Shown here piece by piece: positions 16,681 through 25,325 of a stretch of DNA of 64,000 nucleotides (the first letter of the stretch is position 1; every line of letters begins with the position of its first letter). The notes under the pieces are model-generated. The model worked only from the letters and a program-made list of their open reading frames with translations. It was not told where the DNA came from and made no database searches. The stretch is from Bacteroidota bacterium (GTDB taxonomy: Bacteria > Bacteroidota > Bacteroidia > Chitinophagales > Chitinophagaceae): positions 1 through 64,000 of the forward strand of contig JAKQGX010000026.1 of NCBI GenBank assembly GCA_029573235.1, given 5' to 3'. The position numbers and the translations under genes were made by a program.

Positions 16681-18774
16681 TTAGTTTTTTAAGGGAAGGA
16701 AAGAATAGTTCTTGCCATATTCTATCATTTGCTTGTAAAAGCTGGTAGGGTATTCCACTTTCACATCGGTGATTTTATTGTCTTTCATCACCGGTACCAA
16801 ACGAGGCTGTATAAACCCTTTGTAAGGTTTGATGCCCAACTTGGCGTAACGCTCCAGTACTTCTTTGTGCAATGCTTGATCCACTTTTACACCATAGGTT
16901 TCCACCAGGTTTTTGCCGGCAGCAAAATCCCCTTCTGATTTAATACGCTGAATTTCTTTGAGCAACTCGCCAAAGAGCTTACGAAGTTTGTCATAGTCAT
17001 TAATGCGTACATAGGTCTTCCCGTCTTTTTTTATCATTTCGGTTACCTTGTCGGCTTTCCCTTTTTCAAATGCCCATTTGGCTACCAATTGTCGGTTGCG
17101 CATATGTGCTTCTTCAATATTGTCGCCCAGTTTGAGGCGTGTTAATTGTGTGATAAGTCCATTCATCATATAGTTGTCGTATTCGGCTTTACCTACTTCT
17201 ACAGAGGGTGCTACGCCTATTTCTACCAACTTCGGGTCGATGGCATAATACAACCCAACGAGATCCGCACGGGCTTCTTCCAAACATGATGCATAGTTCT
17301 TGAGTGTTTTGTCGGTGGTTTCTACACCGGGATTAATTTGTCCGGAAGCATGTCCTATACACTCGTGCATATCGGTATGTAGGTCAGAGGCGAGGTTTCC
17401 GTATTTTTTAGCACGTTGTATAATGGTATCGTTCAAAGCAAACTCATCGAGCATACCACTTTTGGCACCGGCTACGTTGTAAGAATGAACAATATTGCTC
17501 AGCGACACCGATTTGGAACCATATTCTTTACGAATCCAATCGGCATTAGGCAAGTTGACACCGATAGGGGTAGAAGGTGCGGCATCACCACTTTCAGCAA
17601 TAACCGTAATAGCTTTTGCCGTAATTCCTTTTACGGTTTTCTTTTTGTGCTCAGGCATTAGAGGCGAGTTGTCTTCAAACCATTGTGCGTTTTGAGCAAT
17701 GGCAGCAATGCGTTTGGTGGCTTCCATATCTTTCATCGAAACCACACTTTCAAAACTACCTTTCTTGCCAATAGGGTCTAAGTACACTTCAATGAACCCG
17801 TTAACTACATCCAGACGAGAGGCGGTGTCTTGTGCCCAGGCAATGCTGTAGTCGTCAAAGGTCTTGAGGTCGCCGGTACGATAAAAAGCAATCAACAACT
17901 CCAACGACTTTTTTTGTTGCTCGTTTTCGGCAACGGCAGCAGCTTTTTCCAACCAACCAATTATCTTTTCGATAGCGGCACTGTACATACCTCCCAGCTT
18001 CCATACTTTTTCTACAACCGCTCCATTTTCTTTCATGGTTTTACTATTCAAGCCCCAACTGGGTGCATGACCACTGGCATCAAATTTTGCATAAAAATCT
18101 TCCACTTCTTTTTGTGTTACCCCTTCATAGAAGTTCACAGAAGAGGACTTCACATTATCAATATTGGCTCGTAGATCTACTAATTTAGGTTCTATTTTAG
18201 GGTCGTAAAGAATGGGTTTAATACTTGCCCAAAATTGATCTACGGATTCATTGGCGGATAGTGGCAATTGGTCAACTGCGCTCTGCTTCAGTATTTCAGC
18301 AAAATAGTCGGCACTACATTGCGGGAAAAACTTCTCATTACCATAATGGTGGTGGTTGCCGCTGCTGAACCAAAACTGAGCACAGTATTCTTCAAACTTT
18401 TTCCAATCATCAGTAGTTTTATCGCCTTTGTAAGTAGTATAAATTACTTCAAGCGTTTTACGAAGGGTGAGCCCGTATTTGCTTTTTTGGTCATATAGAA
18501 TATCACGACCACAAAGTGCCGCTTCATAAAGGTAATAGGCCATTTCTTTTTGCTTGGGGGTCAGCTCGTCCCAGCCGGGTATTTGGTAACGGAGCATTTG
18601 GATATCCGCAAACGCCTCAGCATCCACTTTAAAATTGGGGTCATAACCACTGGAAATAGCCGGTGCATTCAGCGTATCCTTGCCGGCTTCGGAGGCTTGG
18701 TTATTATTGCCACAAGAAGTAGCCATAGCTTGCAAGCCAATTAGTGCCATCATATAAACAACATTTTTTTTCAT
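16681..18774 (-). CDS. Dipeptidyl-peptidase III family (M49) lipoprotein
   Basis: Zinc peptidase that removes dipeptides from the N-termini of short peptides. The 697-residue protein starts with a lipoprotein signal (MKKNVVYMMALIGLQAMATSCGNN, lipidated Cys21), so it probably works in the periplasm or on the envelope. The M49 zinc site is HECIGH in LHTDMHECIGHASGQ, and the second motif reads EEARAD (in SCLEEARADLVGLYYA), supplying the third ligand Glu; many family members have Cys in place of the Ala. Size is typical of bacterial M49 enzymes. It is flanked by its own terminator and stands alone. An active enzyme is likely since all zinc ligands are kept. Confidence 0.93.
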   Translation of the reverse strand: MKKNVVYMMALIGLQAMATSCGNNNQASEAGKDTLNAPAISSGYDPNFKVDAEAFADIQMLRYQIPGWDELTPKQKEMAYYLYEAALCGRDILYDQKSKYGLTLRKTLEVIYTTYKGDKTTDDWKKFEEYCAQFWFSSGNHHHYGNEKFFPQCSADYFAEILKQSAVDQLPLSANESVDQFWASIKPILYDPKIEPKLVDLRANIDNVKSSSVNFYEGVTQKEVEDFYAKFDASGHAPSWGLNSKTMKENGAVVEKVWKLGGMYSAAIEKIIGWLEKAAAVAENEQQKKSLELLIAFYRTGDLKTFDDYSIAWAQDTASRLDVVNGFIEVYLDPIGKKGSFESVVSMKDMEATKRIAAIAQNAQWFEDNSPLMPEHKKKTVKGITAKAITVIAESGDAAPSTPIGVNLPNADWIRKEYGSKSVSLSNIVHSYNVAGAKSGMLDEFALNDTIIQRAKKYGNLASDLHTDMHECIGHASGQINPGVETTDKTLKNYASCLEEARADLVGLYYAIDPKLVEIGVAPSVEVGKAEYDNYMMNGLITQLTRLKLGDNIEEAHMRNRQLVAKWAFEKGKADKVTEMIKKDGKTYVRINDYDKLRKLFGELLKEIQRIKSEGDFAAGKNLVETYGVKVDQALHKEVLERYAKLGIKPYKGFIQPRLVPVMKDNKITDVKVEYPTSFYKQMIEYGKNYSFLPLKN

Positions 18775-19032
18775 ACTACAGTTTGATTTAGAAAAAGGAA
18801 CTAAAAGTACGGTATTCGACGTATATCTGTATCATGTAATAAAGCAAAGTGGGTGTAACACGACGACTGGTGGGAGTAGTTCACCATTTTCAAATCAACA
18901 TCAATTATTTTCTATCTTCCAAAAAACAGAGAAACCGCACGTCATTTTTTCCAATATCAACGTGCCGTATTAGTCTAATGCCGGGCTGCCCAAAGGGAAA
19001 CCTGTGAGCTATTTTCATCCGAATATTTATAC
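18775..19032. other. Divergent intergenic region
   Basis: Non-coding stretch between the M49 gene (minus) and the nuo operon (plus). Apart from a weak TACTTTTA element for the minus strand near 18805 and the nuoA promoter at its right end, I see nothing recognisable in it. Confidence 0.5.
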
Positions 19033-19062
19033 TTGTATTTTAGGCTTTGCCCTGTAACTTTG
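19033..19062 (+). promoter_or_regulatory. Promoter of the nuo operon
   Basis: TTG (19033-19035), 19-nt spacer, TAACTTTG (19055-19062), a full Bacteroidota consensus. It rules out the upstream in-frame TTG (19033) as the nuoA start. Confidence 0.8.
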
Positions 19063-19080
19063 CAACTTCAGCGAACACAC

Positions 19081-19473
19081 ATGCATTCATTATTATTATC
19101 TGTAGATCAAAGCACACCGATTAACTACTTGCCGATTGTGTTGCAATTGGTGGTGGCAATAGTAACTGTGATTCTCATGCTAGGAGTTTCGTATGTATTG
19201 GGTCCCAAACGCAATACATCGGACAAACTTATCAACTTTGAAAGCGGTATCCCTTCCATTGGAAATGCTCGTCAACCCATTGCCATCAAGTATTTTCTAG
19301 TAGCTATTCTCTTTGTGTTGTTTGATGTAGAAGTGATTTTTTTCTATCCCTACGCTGTTAATTTTAGAGAGCTCGGCACAGAGGGTTTTTATGCAGTACT
19401 AATGTTTGTTGCGTTTTTCTTATGTGGGTTTATATACATCATAAAGAAAGGTGCGCTGAAGTGGGAGGACTAA
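19081..19473 (+). CDS. nuoA: NADH-quinone oxidoreductase subunit A
   Basis: Small membrane subunit of complex I. The ATG at 19081 gives 130 residues; an upstream in-frame TTG lies inside the promoter and cannot be used. Three transmembrane helices are visible (about 16-38, 72-90, 98-119). Family signatures are YVLGPKR, the loop KLINFESGIPSIGNARQPIAIKYFLVAILFVLFDVEVIFFYPYA including the conserved FDVE, and the C-terminal GALKWED. First gene of the nuoA-G operon. Confidence 0.96.
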   Translation: MHSLLLSVDQSTPINYLPIVLQLVVAIVTVILMLGVSYVLGPKRNTSDKLINFESGIPSIGNARQPIAIKYFLVAILFVLFDVEVIFFYPYAVNFRELGTEGFYAVLMFVAFFLCGFIYIIKKGALKWED

Positions 19474-19547
19474 TTTTTTATATAACAAGTGAAAGACCGA
19501 TAGGAGGTAACCGCATCATCTTTCACAACCACATTTATTGATACAAA

Positions 19548-20114
19548 ATGAGACCGGTACAATACAATACAAACGATAAGGTTAAAATGGTGGACTTGCC
19601 GGAAGGTTATGCCGGCGAAGGGTTTTATGCTACCTCATTTGACAAGGTAGTAGGCTTAGCCCGTAAAAATTCTTTATGGCCTTTACCATTTGCAACCTCT
19701 TGTTGTGGCATTGAGTTTATGGCTACTATGGCTTCCAATTATGACTTGGCTCGTTTTGGTAGTGAGCGTATGGGCTTTACACCCCGTCAGTGCGATATGC
19801 TGTTAGTTGCGGGTACCATTTCAAAAAAACTAGGGCCCATTCTTAGGCAAGTATATATCCAAATGGCAGAGCCCCGTTGGGTAGTGGCTATTGGCGCTTG
19901 TGCCAGCTCTGGCGGTATTTTCGACAGCTATTCGGTATTGCAAGGGATAGACCAGATTATCCCCGTTGATGTATATGTACCGGGTTGCCCTCCACGTCCG
20001 GAAGGAATTTTGGATGGCATCTTAAAACTACAAGAACTAGTAGGAAACGAAAGCCTACGCCGCCGTACCAGCGAAAAATACAAAGAATTGATGGAAAGCT
20101 ACGGCATAAAATAA
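19548..20114 (+). CDS. nuoB: NADH-quinone oxidoreductase subunit B
   Basis: Carries the terminal iron-sulfur cluster N2, which hands electrons to quinone. The 188-residue protein shows the tandem cysteines in TSCCGIEFMA, the third in GACASSGG and the fourth in VPGCPPRPEG, all four N2 ligands. Other signatures: RFGSERMGFTPRQCDMLLVAG and PRWVVAIGACASSGG. Length fits the family. It follows nuoA by 74 nt and precedes nuoC by 15 nt in the normal order. Confidence 0.98.
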   Translation: MRPVQYNTNDKVKMVDLPEGYAGEGFYATSFDKVVGLARKNSLWPLPFATSCCGIEFMATMASNYDLARFGSERMGFTPRQCDMLLVAGTISKKLGPILRQVYIQMAEPRWVVAIGACASSGGIFDSYSVLQGIDQIIPVDVYVPGCPPRPEGILDGILKLQELVGNESLRRRTSEKYKELMESYGIK

Positions 20115-20129
20115 AAAGGACTGCTACGA

Positions 20130-20624
20130 ATGAACTACGATAACATAAAAGAACTACTGACGGCAAAATTTGGCGAGCAAATACAATATGATTTGCAGCA
20201 CGACTTGCTCAATATCACATTGCCTGCAGAAATGAATCTGAAAGTAATACAGTTTTTGTATGATGATGAGGTGTTGCGTTTTCGTTTTTTAACCGATATC
20301 ACAGCGGTACATCTTCCGGAAAGAGCGGGTGAAGAATTGAATGTAGTGTATCACCTGCACAGCTTAGAAAACAATATTCGCTTGCGCCTGAAAGTATATG
20401 TACCTATTGAAAAACCAGATGTCTTTACACTGACCAGTTTGTACCCGGGTGCCAACTGGATGGAACGTGAAACCTATGATTTTTTTGGGGTGAATTTTGT
20501 TGGGCATCCCAATCTGAAACGTATTCTCAACGCCGATGAGATGGATTATTTCCCACTCAGAAAAGAATATACTTTAGAAGACCCGCAGCGAACCGATAAG
20601 GATGATGAAATGTTTGGACGATAG
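20130..20624 (+). CDS. nuoC: NADH-quinone oxidoreductase subunit C
   Basis: Peripheral-arm subunit (30-kDa subunit homologue), 164 residues, separate from NuoD rather than fused. The diagnostic motif is YPGANWMERETYDFFGVNFVGHPNLKRIL (about 112-140), followed by DYFPLRKEYTLEDPQRTDKDD. It overlaps nothing; nuoD follows after 116 nt with no terminator visible. Confidence 0.96.
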   Translation: MNYDNIKELLTAKFGEQIQYDLQHDLLNITLPAEMNLKVIQFLYDDEVLRFRFLTDITAVHLPERAGEELNVVYHLHSLENNIRLRLKVYVPIEKPDVFTLTSLYPGANWMERETYDFFGVNFVGHPNLKRILNADEMDYFPLRKEYTLEDPQRTDKDDEMFGR

Positions 20625-20740
20625 AAATATCATAAGAAGATTCATCAACAAACCCTATCAAAGCCATAAAAGAAAATTTAGAGTGCCATGAGGGATAAAC
20701 AAAAAATTCCCATTGGAAGCAGGAACCATAATTAAAAACT

Positions 20741-21973
20741 ATGACAGAAGAAATCACACAAGCACCGCATCATATACAACTGTCAGAAGAAAGCTTGGTA
20801 AAGCAAACGACTACGTTGAACCTGGGCCCCACACACCCGGCTACACACGGTATTTTTCAAAATATTTTGGAAATAGATGGCGAACGTGTACTGAGTTCCA
20901 AACAAGAATTAGGTTATATCCACCGTGCTTTTGAAAAAATTGCTGAGCGTCGTTCGTATTATCAAGTCACCCCGCTTACCGACCGATTAAACTATTGTTC
21001 TGCCCCTATCAATAATATTGGCTGGCACCTCACCGTAGAAAAACTCATTGGAATAAAAACGCCCAAACGTGTGGACTATTTGCGGGTCATCATTATGGAG
21101 TTGGCGCGTATAGCCGATCACCTCGTATGCAATTCTGTAATTGGGGTTGATACCGGTGCCTTGACAGGATTCACCTATGTATTTCAACTCCGCGAAAAGA
21201 TATATGACATTTGGGAAGAAGTGTGTGGGTCGCGTCTTACAACCAATATTGGTCGCTTTGGTGGTTTTGAAAGAAACTTTTCACAAACCGCTTGGGATAG
21301 ACTTGATGCCCTATTAAAAGAATTCCCGAAAGCCATAAAAGAATTTGAAGACCTGCTGGTGCGCAATCGCATATTCATGGATCGGTGCCAAGGTGCCGGA
21401 CCGCTAACGGCAGAAATGGCCTTGAATTATAGCGTTACCGGACCCAACTTAAGAGCCGCCGGTATTGATTATGATGTAAGAGTTGCACAGCCATATAGTT
21501 CCTACGAAGATTTTACCTTCAATATCCCAATTGGTACTACCGGAGATGTGTATGACCGCTTTATGGTGCGTCAGGGAGAAATATGGGAAAGCCTCAGCAT
21601 CATCCAACAAGCTATGGACAAGCTCAAAGACCTCGACCCATCCGTATATCATGCCGATATTCCGGGATATTACCTCCCCGAAAAGCAAGAGGTTTATACC
21701 AAGATGGAAGCTTTGATATACCATTTCAAAATTGTGATGGGCGAAATAGATATACCCAAAGGAGAAGTGTATCACGCTATTGAAGGTGGTAATGGAGAAG
21801 TGGGTTATTACGTGATAAGCGATGGGGGACGCAGCCCCTATCGAGTACATTTCCGCCGTCCCTGCTTTATTTATTATCAAGTTTTTCCGGAAATAATAAA
21901 GAACGGATTACTGAGCGATGCAGTAGTAACCTTAAGTAGCTTAAATGTAATAGCCGGAGAGTTGGACGCATAG
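20741..21973 (+). CDS. nuoD: NADH-quinone oxidoreductase subunit D
   Basis: 49-kDa subunit homologue that forms the quinone-binding pocket with NuoB. The 410-residue protein has the N-terminal GPTHPATHGIFQNILEIDGE with the conserved histidines, LGYIHRAFEKIAE, the central YDVRVAQPYSSYEDF and the C-terminal GGRSPYRVHFRRPCF. These are the hydrogenase-related sites in which the nickel cysteines are absent, as expected. Length is standard. Operon member between nuoC and nuoE. Confidence 0.98.
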   Translation: MTEEITQAPHHIQLSEESLVKQTTTLNLGPTHPATHGIFQNILEIDGERVLSSKQELGYIHRAFEKIAERRSYYQVTPLTDRLNYCSAPINNIGWHLTVEKLIGIKTPKRVDYLRVIIMELARIADHLVCNSVIGVDTGALTGFTYVFQLREKIYDIWEEVCGSRLTTNIGRFGGFERNFSQTAWDRLDALLKEFPKAIKEFEDLLVRNRIFMDRCQGAGPLTAEMALNYSVTGPNLRAAGIDYDVRVAQPYSSYEDFTFNIPIGTTGDVYDRFMVRQGEIWESLSIIQQAMDKLKDLDPSVYHADIPGYYLPEKQEVYTKMEALIYHFKIVMGEIDIPKGEVYHAIEGGNGEVGYYVISDGGRSPYRVHFRRPCFIYYQVFPEIIKNGLLSDAVVTLSSLNVIAGELDA

Positions 21974-22022
21974 CAAATCTTGAATCTTTGACCACAATAG
22001 TTAATAATAAAAACAGTTTACA

Positions 22023-22520
22023 TTGAATATTCAATTTACAGCTGAGAAGCTTCTTGAAGTAAAAGATATCATAGCACGCTATCCTGATGGGAAGCAAAAG
22101 AGTGCTTTGATACCGGTATTGCATTTGGCTCAGCAAGAATTTGGCGGATGGTTGGATGTACCGGTTATGGATTACGTAGCTTCATTACTACAACTCAAGC
22201 CCATCGAAGTTTATGAAGTAGCTACTTTTTACAGCATGTTTAATATGAAACCCGTTGGGAAGTACGTGTTAGAAGTATGCCAAACGGGACCCTGTATGAT
22301 TTGTGGAAGCGATCGCATTATAGAACATATACAACAAAAGCTGGGCATCAAACCCGGTGAAACTACGGCTGATGGGCTATTTACTTTGAAACCGGCAGAA
22401 TGCCTCGGTGCTTGCGGTTATGCCCCCATGATGCAATTAGGCAAGCATTTCAAAGAGCACTTAACCATTGAAAAAGTAGATGCTATATTAGACGAACTAC
22501 GAGCTGCGGCACAATCATAA
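22023..22520 (+). CDS. nuoE: NADH-quinone oxidoreductase subunit E
   Basis: 24-kDa subunit homologue holding a [2Fe-2S] cluster beside NuoF. The 165-residue product has the thioredoxin-like ferredoxin ligands CQTGPCMICG (about 86-95) and CLGACGYAP (about 130-138), and FYSMFNMKPVGKY before them. No ATG opens the frame; the TTG at 22023 gives the expected N-terminus (MNIQFTAEKLLEVKDIIARYP), so a TTG start is likely. Continues the nuo operon, nuoF 68 nt downstream. Confidence 0.95.
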   Translation: MNIQFTAEKLLEVKDIIARYPDGKQKSALIPVLHLAQQEFGGWLDVPVMDYVASLLQLKPIEVYEVATFYSMFNMKPVGKYVLEVCQTGPCMICGSDRIIEHIQQKLGIKPGETTADGLFTLKPAECLGACGYAPMMQLGKHFKEHLTIEKVDAILDELRAAAQS

Positions 22521-22588
22521 TCCATACTTCCATACTCGAAGTTTGGTAAAAAAATATTTCGATTTTGAACCACCACGTTGCATAACAA

Positions 22589-23935
22589 ATGAAACTACTC
22601 TTAGCAAAAGCACATATACCCAATATCCGCTCGTATGAAGTATGGAAAGCCAATGGTGGCTACGCTTCTGTAGAAAAGGCATTGAAGATGACGACAGATG
22701 AAATAGTGGAAGAAGTGAAAAAAAGCGGCTTACGTGGTAGAGGCGGTGCAGGCTTCCCTACCGGTATGAAATGGAGCTTTATTGCAAAGCCCGAGGGGGT
22801 TCCCCGTCATTTGGTGGTAAATGCCGATGAGTCAGAGCCGGGTACATTTAAAGACCGCTACCTGATGGAGTTTTTGCCTCACTTGTTTATTGAAGGCATC
22901 ATCATCTCATCCTATGCGTTAGGCTCTAACACCAGCTATATCTACATTCGTGGCGAATACGCATGGATACCGGATATCCTCAATGCTGCCATTGCCGAAG
23001 CCAAAGCTGCAGGCTATTTGGGTAAAAATATTTTGGGTACCGGATTCGACTTAGAAATACACGTACACCGCGGCGCAGGAGCCTATATCTGTGGAGAAGA
23101 AACGGCCTTAATAGAAAGCATTGAAGGGAAACGAGGAAATCCGCGTATTAAACCACCATTCCCTGCGGTGCAAGGCTTGTGGATGCGCCCAACGGTAGTA
23201 AACAATGTAGAATCGATCGCAGCCGTTAGCCCGATAATAGAAATGGGTGGCGAAGCCTATTCAAAAATAGGTGTCGGAAAATCTACCGGTACCAAACTCA
23301 TATCTGCCTGTGGTAATATCAATAAACCCGGTGTGTACGAAATAGACATGACCATTTCGGTAGAAGAATTTATTTATAGCGATGCATACTGTGGAGGCAT
23401 TGCCAATGGCAAACGATTGAAAGCATGCATTCCGGGAGGTTCTTCTGTACCCATATTGCCGGCAAACCTGCTTTTGAAAACAGCCAAAGGTGAACCTCGG
23501 ATGATGAACTACGAAAGCCTCTCGGATGGTGGTTTTCAGACGGGAACGATGATGGGTTCCGGTGGTTTTATTGTGTTGGACGAAGACCAATGTATCGTAC
23601 GTCATACAATGTCCTTGGCACATTTCTACATGCACGAAAGTTGCGGGCAATGCAGCCCCTGCCGTGAAGGTACCGGGTGGATGTACCGCATCTTGAAAAA
23701 CATTGAATACGGAAAAGGAAAAATGAAAGATATTGACTTGCTGTGGGATGTACAACGTCGCATTGAAGGTAATACCATTTGTCCGCTTGGCGACGCTGCT
23801 GCTTGGCCCGTAGCGGCTGCCATCAGACATTTCAGAGACGAATTTGAATGGCACGTAACCCATCCCGAAGAAGCACAAGTACGCAATTTCGGACTGGCAC
23901 ATTATGCCGATGAAAGAACAGTAGTAGCGCCATAA
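22589..23935 (+). CDS. nuoF: NADH-quinone oxidoreductase subunit F
   Basis: NADH-oxidising subunit with FMN and a [4Fe-4S] cluster (51-kDa homologue). The 448-residue protein contains the FMN-binding GLRGRGGAGFPTGMKWSF (about 49-66), the NADH-site region RGAGAYICGEETALIESIEGKRG, and the cluster ligands ESCGQCSPCREGTGW plus NTICPLGDAAAWP. Length and all ligands are intact. Followed by nuoG after 21 nt. Confidence 0.98.
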   Translation: MKLLLAKAHIPNIRSYEVWKANGGYASVEKALKMTTDEIVEEVKKSGLRGRGGAGFPTGMKWSFIAKPEGVPRHLVVNADESEPGTFKDRYLMEFLPHLFIEGIIISSYALGSNTSYIYIRGEYAWIPDILNAAIAEAKAAGYLGKNILGTGFDLEIHVHRGAGAYICGEETALIESIEGKRGNPRIKPPFPAVQGLWMRPTVVNNVESIAAVSPIIEMGGEAYSKIGVGKSTGTKLISACGNINKPGVYEIDMTISVEEFIYSDAYCGGIANGKRLKACIPGGSSVPILPANLLLKTAKGEPRMMNYESLSDGGFQTGTMMGSGGFIVLDEDQCIVRHTMSLAHFYMHESCGQCSPCREGTGWMYRILKNIEYGKGKMKDIDLLWDVQRRIEGNTICPLGDAAAWPVAAAIRHFRDEFEWHVTHPEEAQVRNFGLAHYADERTVVAP

Positions 23936-23956
23936 ACCTAAGAAAAACTGAAGAAA

Positions 23957-25105
23957 ATGAGCGACATTCAAAAAGTAAAAGTAACCATCGACGGTATCTC
24001 AGTAGAGGTACCTGTTGGCACCAATATAGTAGATGCAGCACGCGTAATAGGTGGCGATATTGTACCCCCTACCATGTGCTATTATTCCAAGCTGGAAGGC
24101 AGCGGCGGGAAATGCCGCAGTTGTTTGGTAGAGGTATCTAAAGGCTCTGAGAAAGACCCGCGTCCCATGCCCAAACTAGTAGCCAGTTGCCGCACCGCTG
24201 TAATGGATGGTATGGAGGTGAAAAGTATTACCAGCGACCGTGTGCGTGATGCACGAGAAGGGGTTACCGAATTTTTGCTCATCAACCATCCAATGGATTG
24301 CCCTGTGTGCGACCAAGCCGGCGAATGCAAACTTCAGGACTTAAGCTACGAACACGGCGATGTAGGCACTCGTACAGAATTTGTGCGCCGCACGTTTGAG
24401 CCGGAAGACATTGGACCTTATATACAATTGCACATGAACCGTTGTATCATGTGCTACCGCTGTGTATTTGCAGCCCAGCAATTATGCGATGTTCGCGAGC
24501 ACGGCATCATGAACCGAGGAGAACGTTCACAAATCAGTACTTACATTGAACAAGCGCTCGATAACGAGATGGTGGGCAATGTAATTGATGTATGTCCTGT
24601 GGGTGCTTTGACAGATAAAACCTTCCGCTTTAAAAACCGTGTATGGTTTACCAAACCGGTAGATGCGCATCGTGAATGTGATACCTGCTGTGGTGAAGTG
24701 CGTCTTTGGATGCGTGGTGAAGAAGTATATCGGGTAACAGCTCGTCGTGATGAATATTGGGAAGTATTTGAAGCCTCCAATGGCAAGACCGGATGGATAT
24801 GCAATACCTGTCGCTTCCATAAAAAGAAAGTGTCAGACTGGGTAATAGAAGGTCCTGCAAAAATTAACCGCCATAGTGTGATAACACAAGGACACTATGT
24901 GGGCGCACACAATCCTCAAGAAAATTTGATAAATGAAGTCATAGGAAAATCGCCCAAATTGCTCTTCGACATCCATTCTCAAAGTGATGTGAACCGTCCT
25001 GAAATTGAGTTATCACATATAAGTGGTCCGGCACACTCCGATAACTTTTTACCCAACAAAAAAATAGATCAGGAAAGGGTCTTAGATGTTGGTAGAAAGA
25101 AGTAA
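23957..25105 (+). CDS. nuoG: NADH-quinone oxidoreductase subunit G, short form
   Basis: 75-kDa subunit homologue carrying several iron-sulfur clusters. Seen: N-terminal [2Fe-2S] ligands (CYYSKLEGSGGKCRSC, VASCRTAV), the His/Cys set HPMDCPVCDQAGECKLQD, [4Fe-4S] ligands RCIMCYRCVFAAQQLC and VIDVCPVGAL, then a second ferredoxin-like part with CDTCCGEV and WICNTCRFH. At 382 residues it lacks the large molybdopterin-oxidoreductase-like domain of the long form. Short NuoG is known in Bacteroidota, so this is not read as a truncation. It is the last nuo gene here; nuoH, which would normally follow, is missing and a terminator comes next. Confidence 0.93.
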   Translation: MSDIQKVKVTIDGISVEVPVGTNIVDAARVIGGDIVPPTMCYYSKLEGSGGKCRSCLVEVSKGSEKDPRPMPKLVASCRTAVMDGMEVKSITSDRVRDAREGVTEFLLINHPMDCPVCDQAGECKLQDLSYEHGDVGTRTEFVRRTFEPEDIGPYIQLHMNRCIMCYRCVFAAQQLCDVREHGIMNRGERSQISTYIEQALDNEMVGNVIDVCPVGALTDKTFRFKNRVWFTKPVDAHRECDTCCGEVRLWMRGEEVYRVTARRDEYWEVFEASNGKTGWICNTCRFHKKKVSDWVIEGPAKINRHSVITQGHYVGAHNPQENLINEVIGKSPKLLFDIHSQSDVNRPEIELSHISGPAHSDNFLPNKKIDQERVLDVGRKK

Positions 25106-25183
25106 TAGTAAGCCAACATAAAACGAGCCTAGTTACTTTTTGATAGTAGCACTGCCACATTTTTGATTCAAAACTTTTACATC

Positions 25184-25235
25184 ATTGCCCTTTTTAAGCC
25201 CTATTCTAGATGCTTGAAAGGGCAATTATCCTTTT
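25184..25235 (+). terminator. Terminator closing nuoA-G
   Basis: Perfect 10-bp stem ATTGCCCTTT/AAAGGGCAAT (25184-25193 with 25217-25226) whose 23-nt loop can pair further (AGC/GCT), followed by TATCCTTTTT. It separates nuoG from mrdA. Confidence 0.7.
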
Positions 25236-25325
25236 TCATCGAATCCTTAAGATTGCTTGGGTATTATCATTTTTCCTTTTTAGGTTTGTGCATCATTTTT
25301 TCCTAAAGCCAATACCCGTTTTGAT

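Noticed and set aside
18890-19020. Riboswitch-like stretch before nuoA (GGGAAACCTGTGAGC)
   Set aside because: Only a few bases resemble cobalamin-type elements; no full set of conserved blocks or pairing stems could be found, and it lies upstream of the nuoA promoter.
23261-23971. 236-codon open frame on the minus strand
   Set aside because: Antisense to nuoF/nuoG, rich in Cys/His/Phe as expected for a mirror of an iron-sulfur protein gene; no start context or homology.
23957-25105. NuoG read as a truncated pseudogene
   Set aside because: Short NuoG without the molybdopterin-like domain is normal in this phylum; the frame is clean and all cluster ligands are present.
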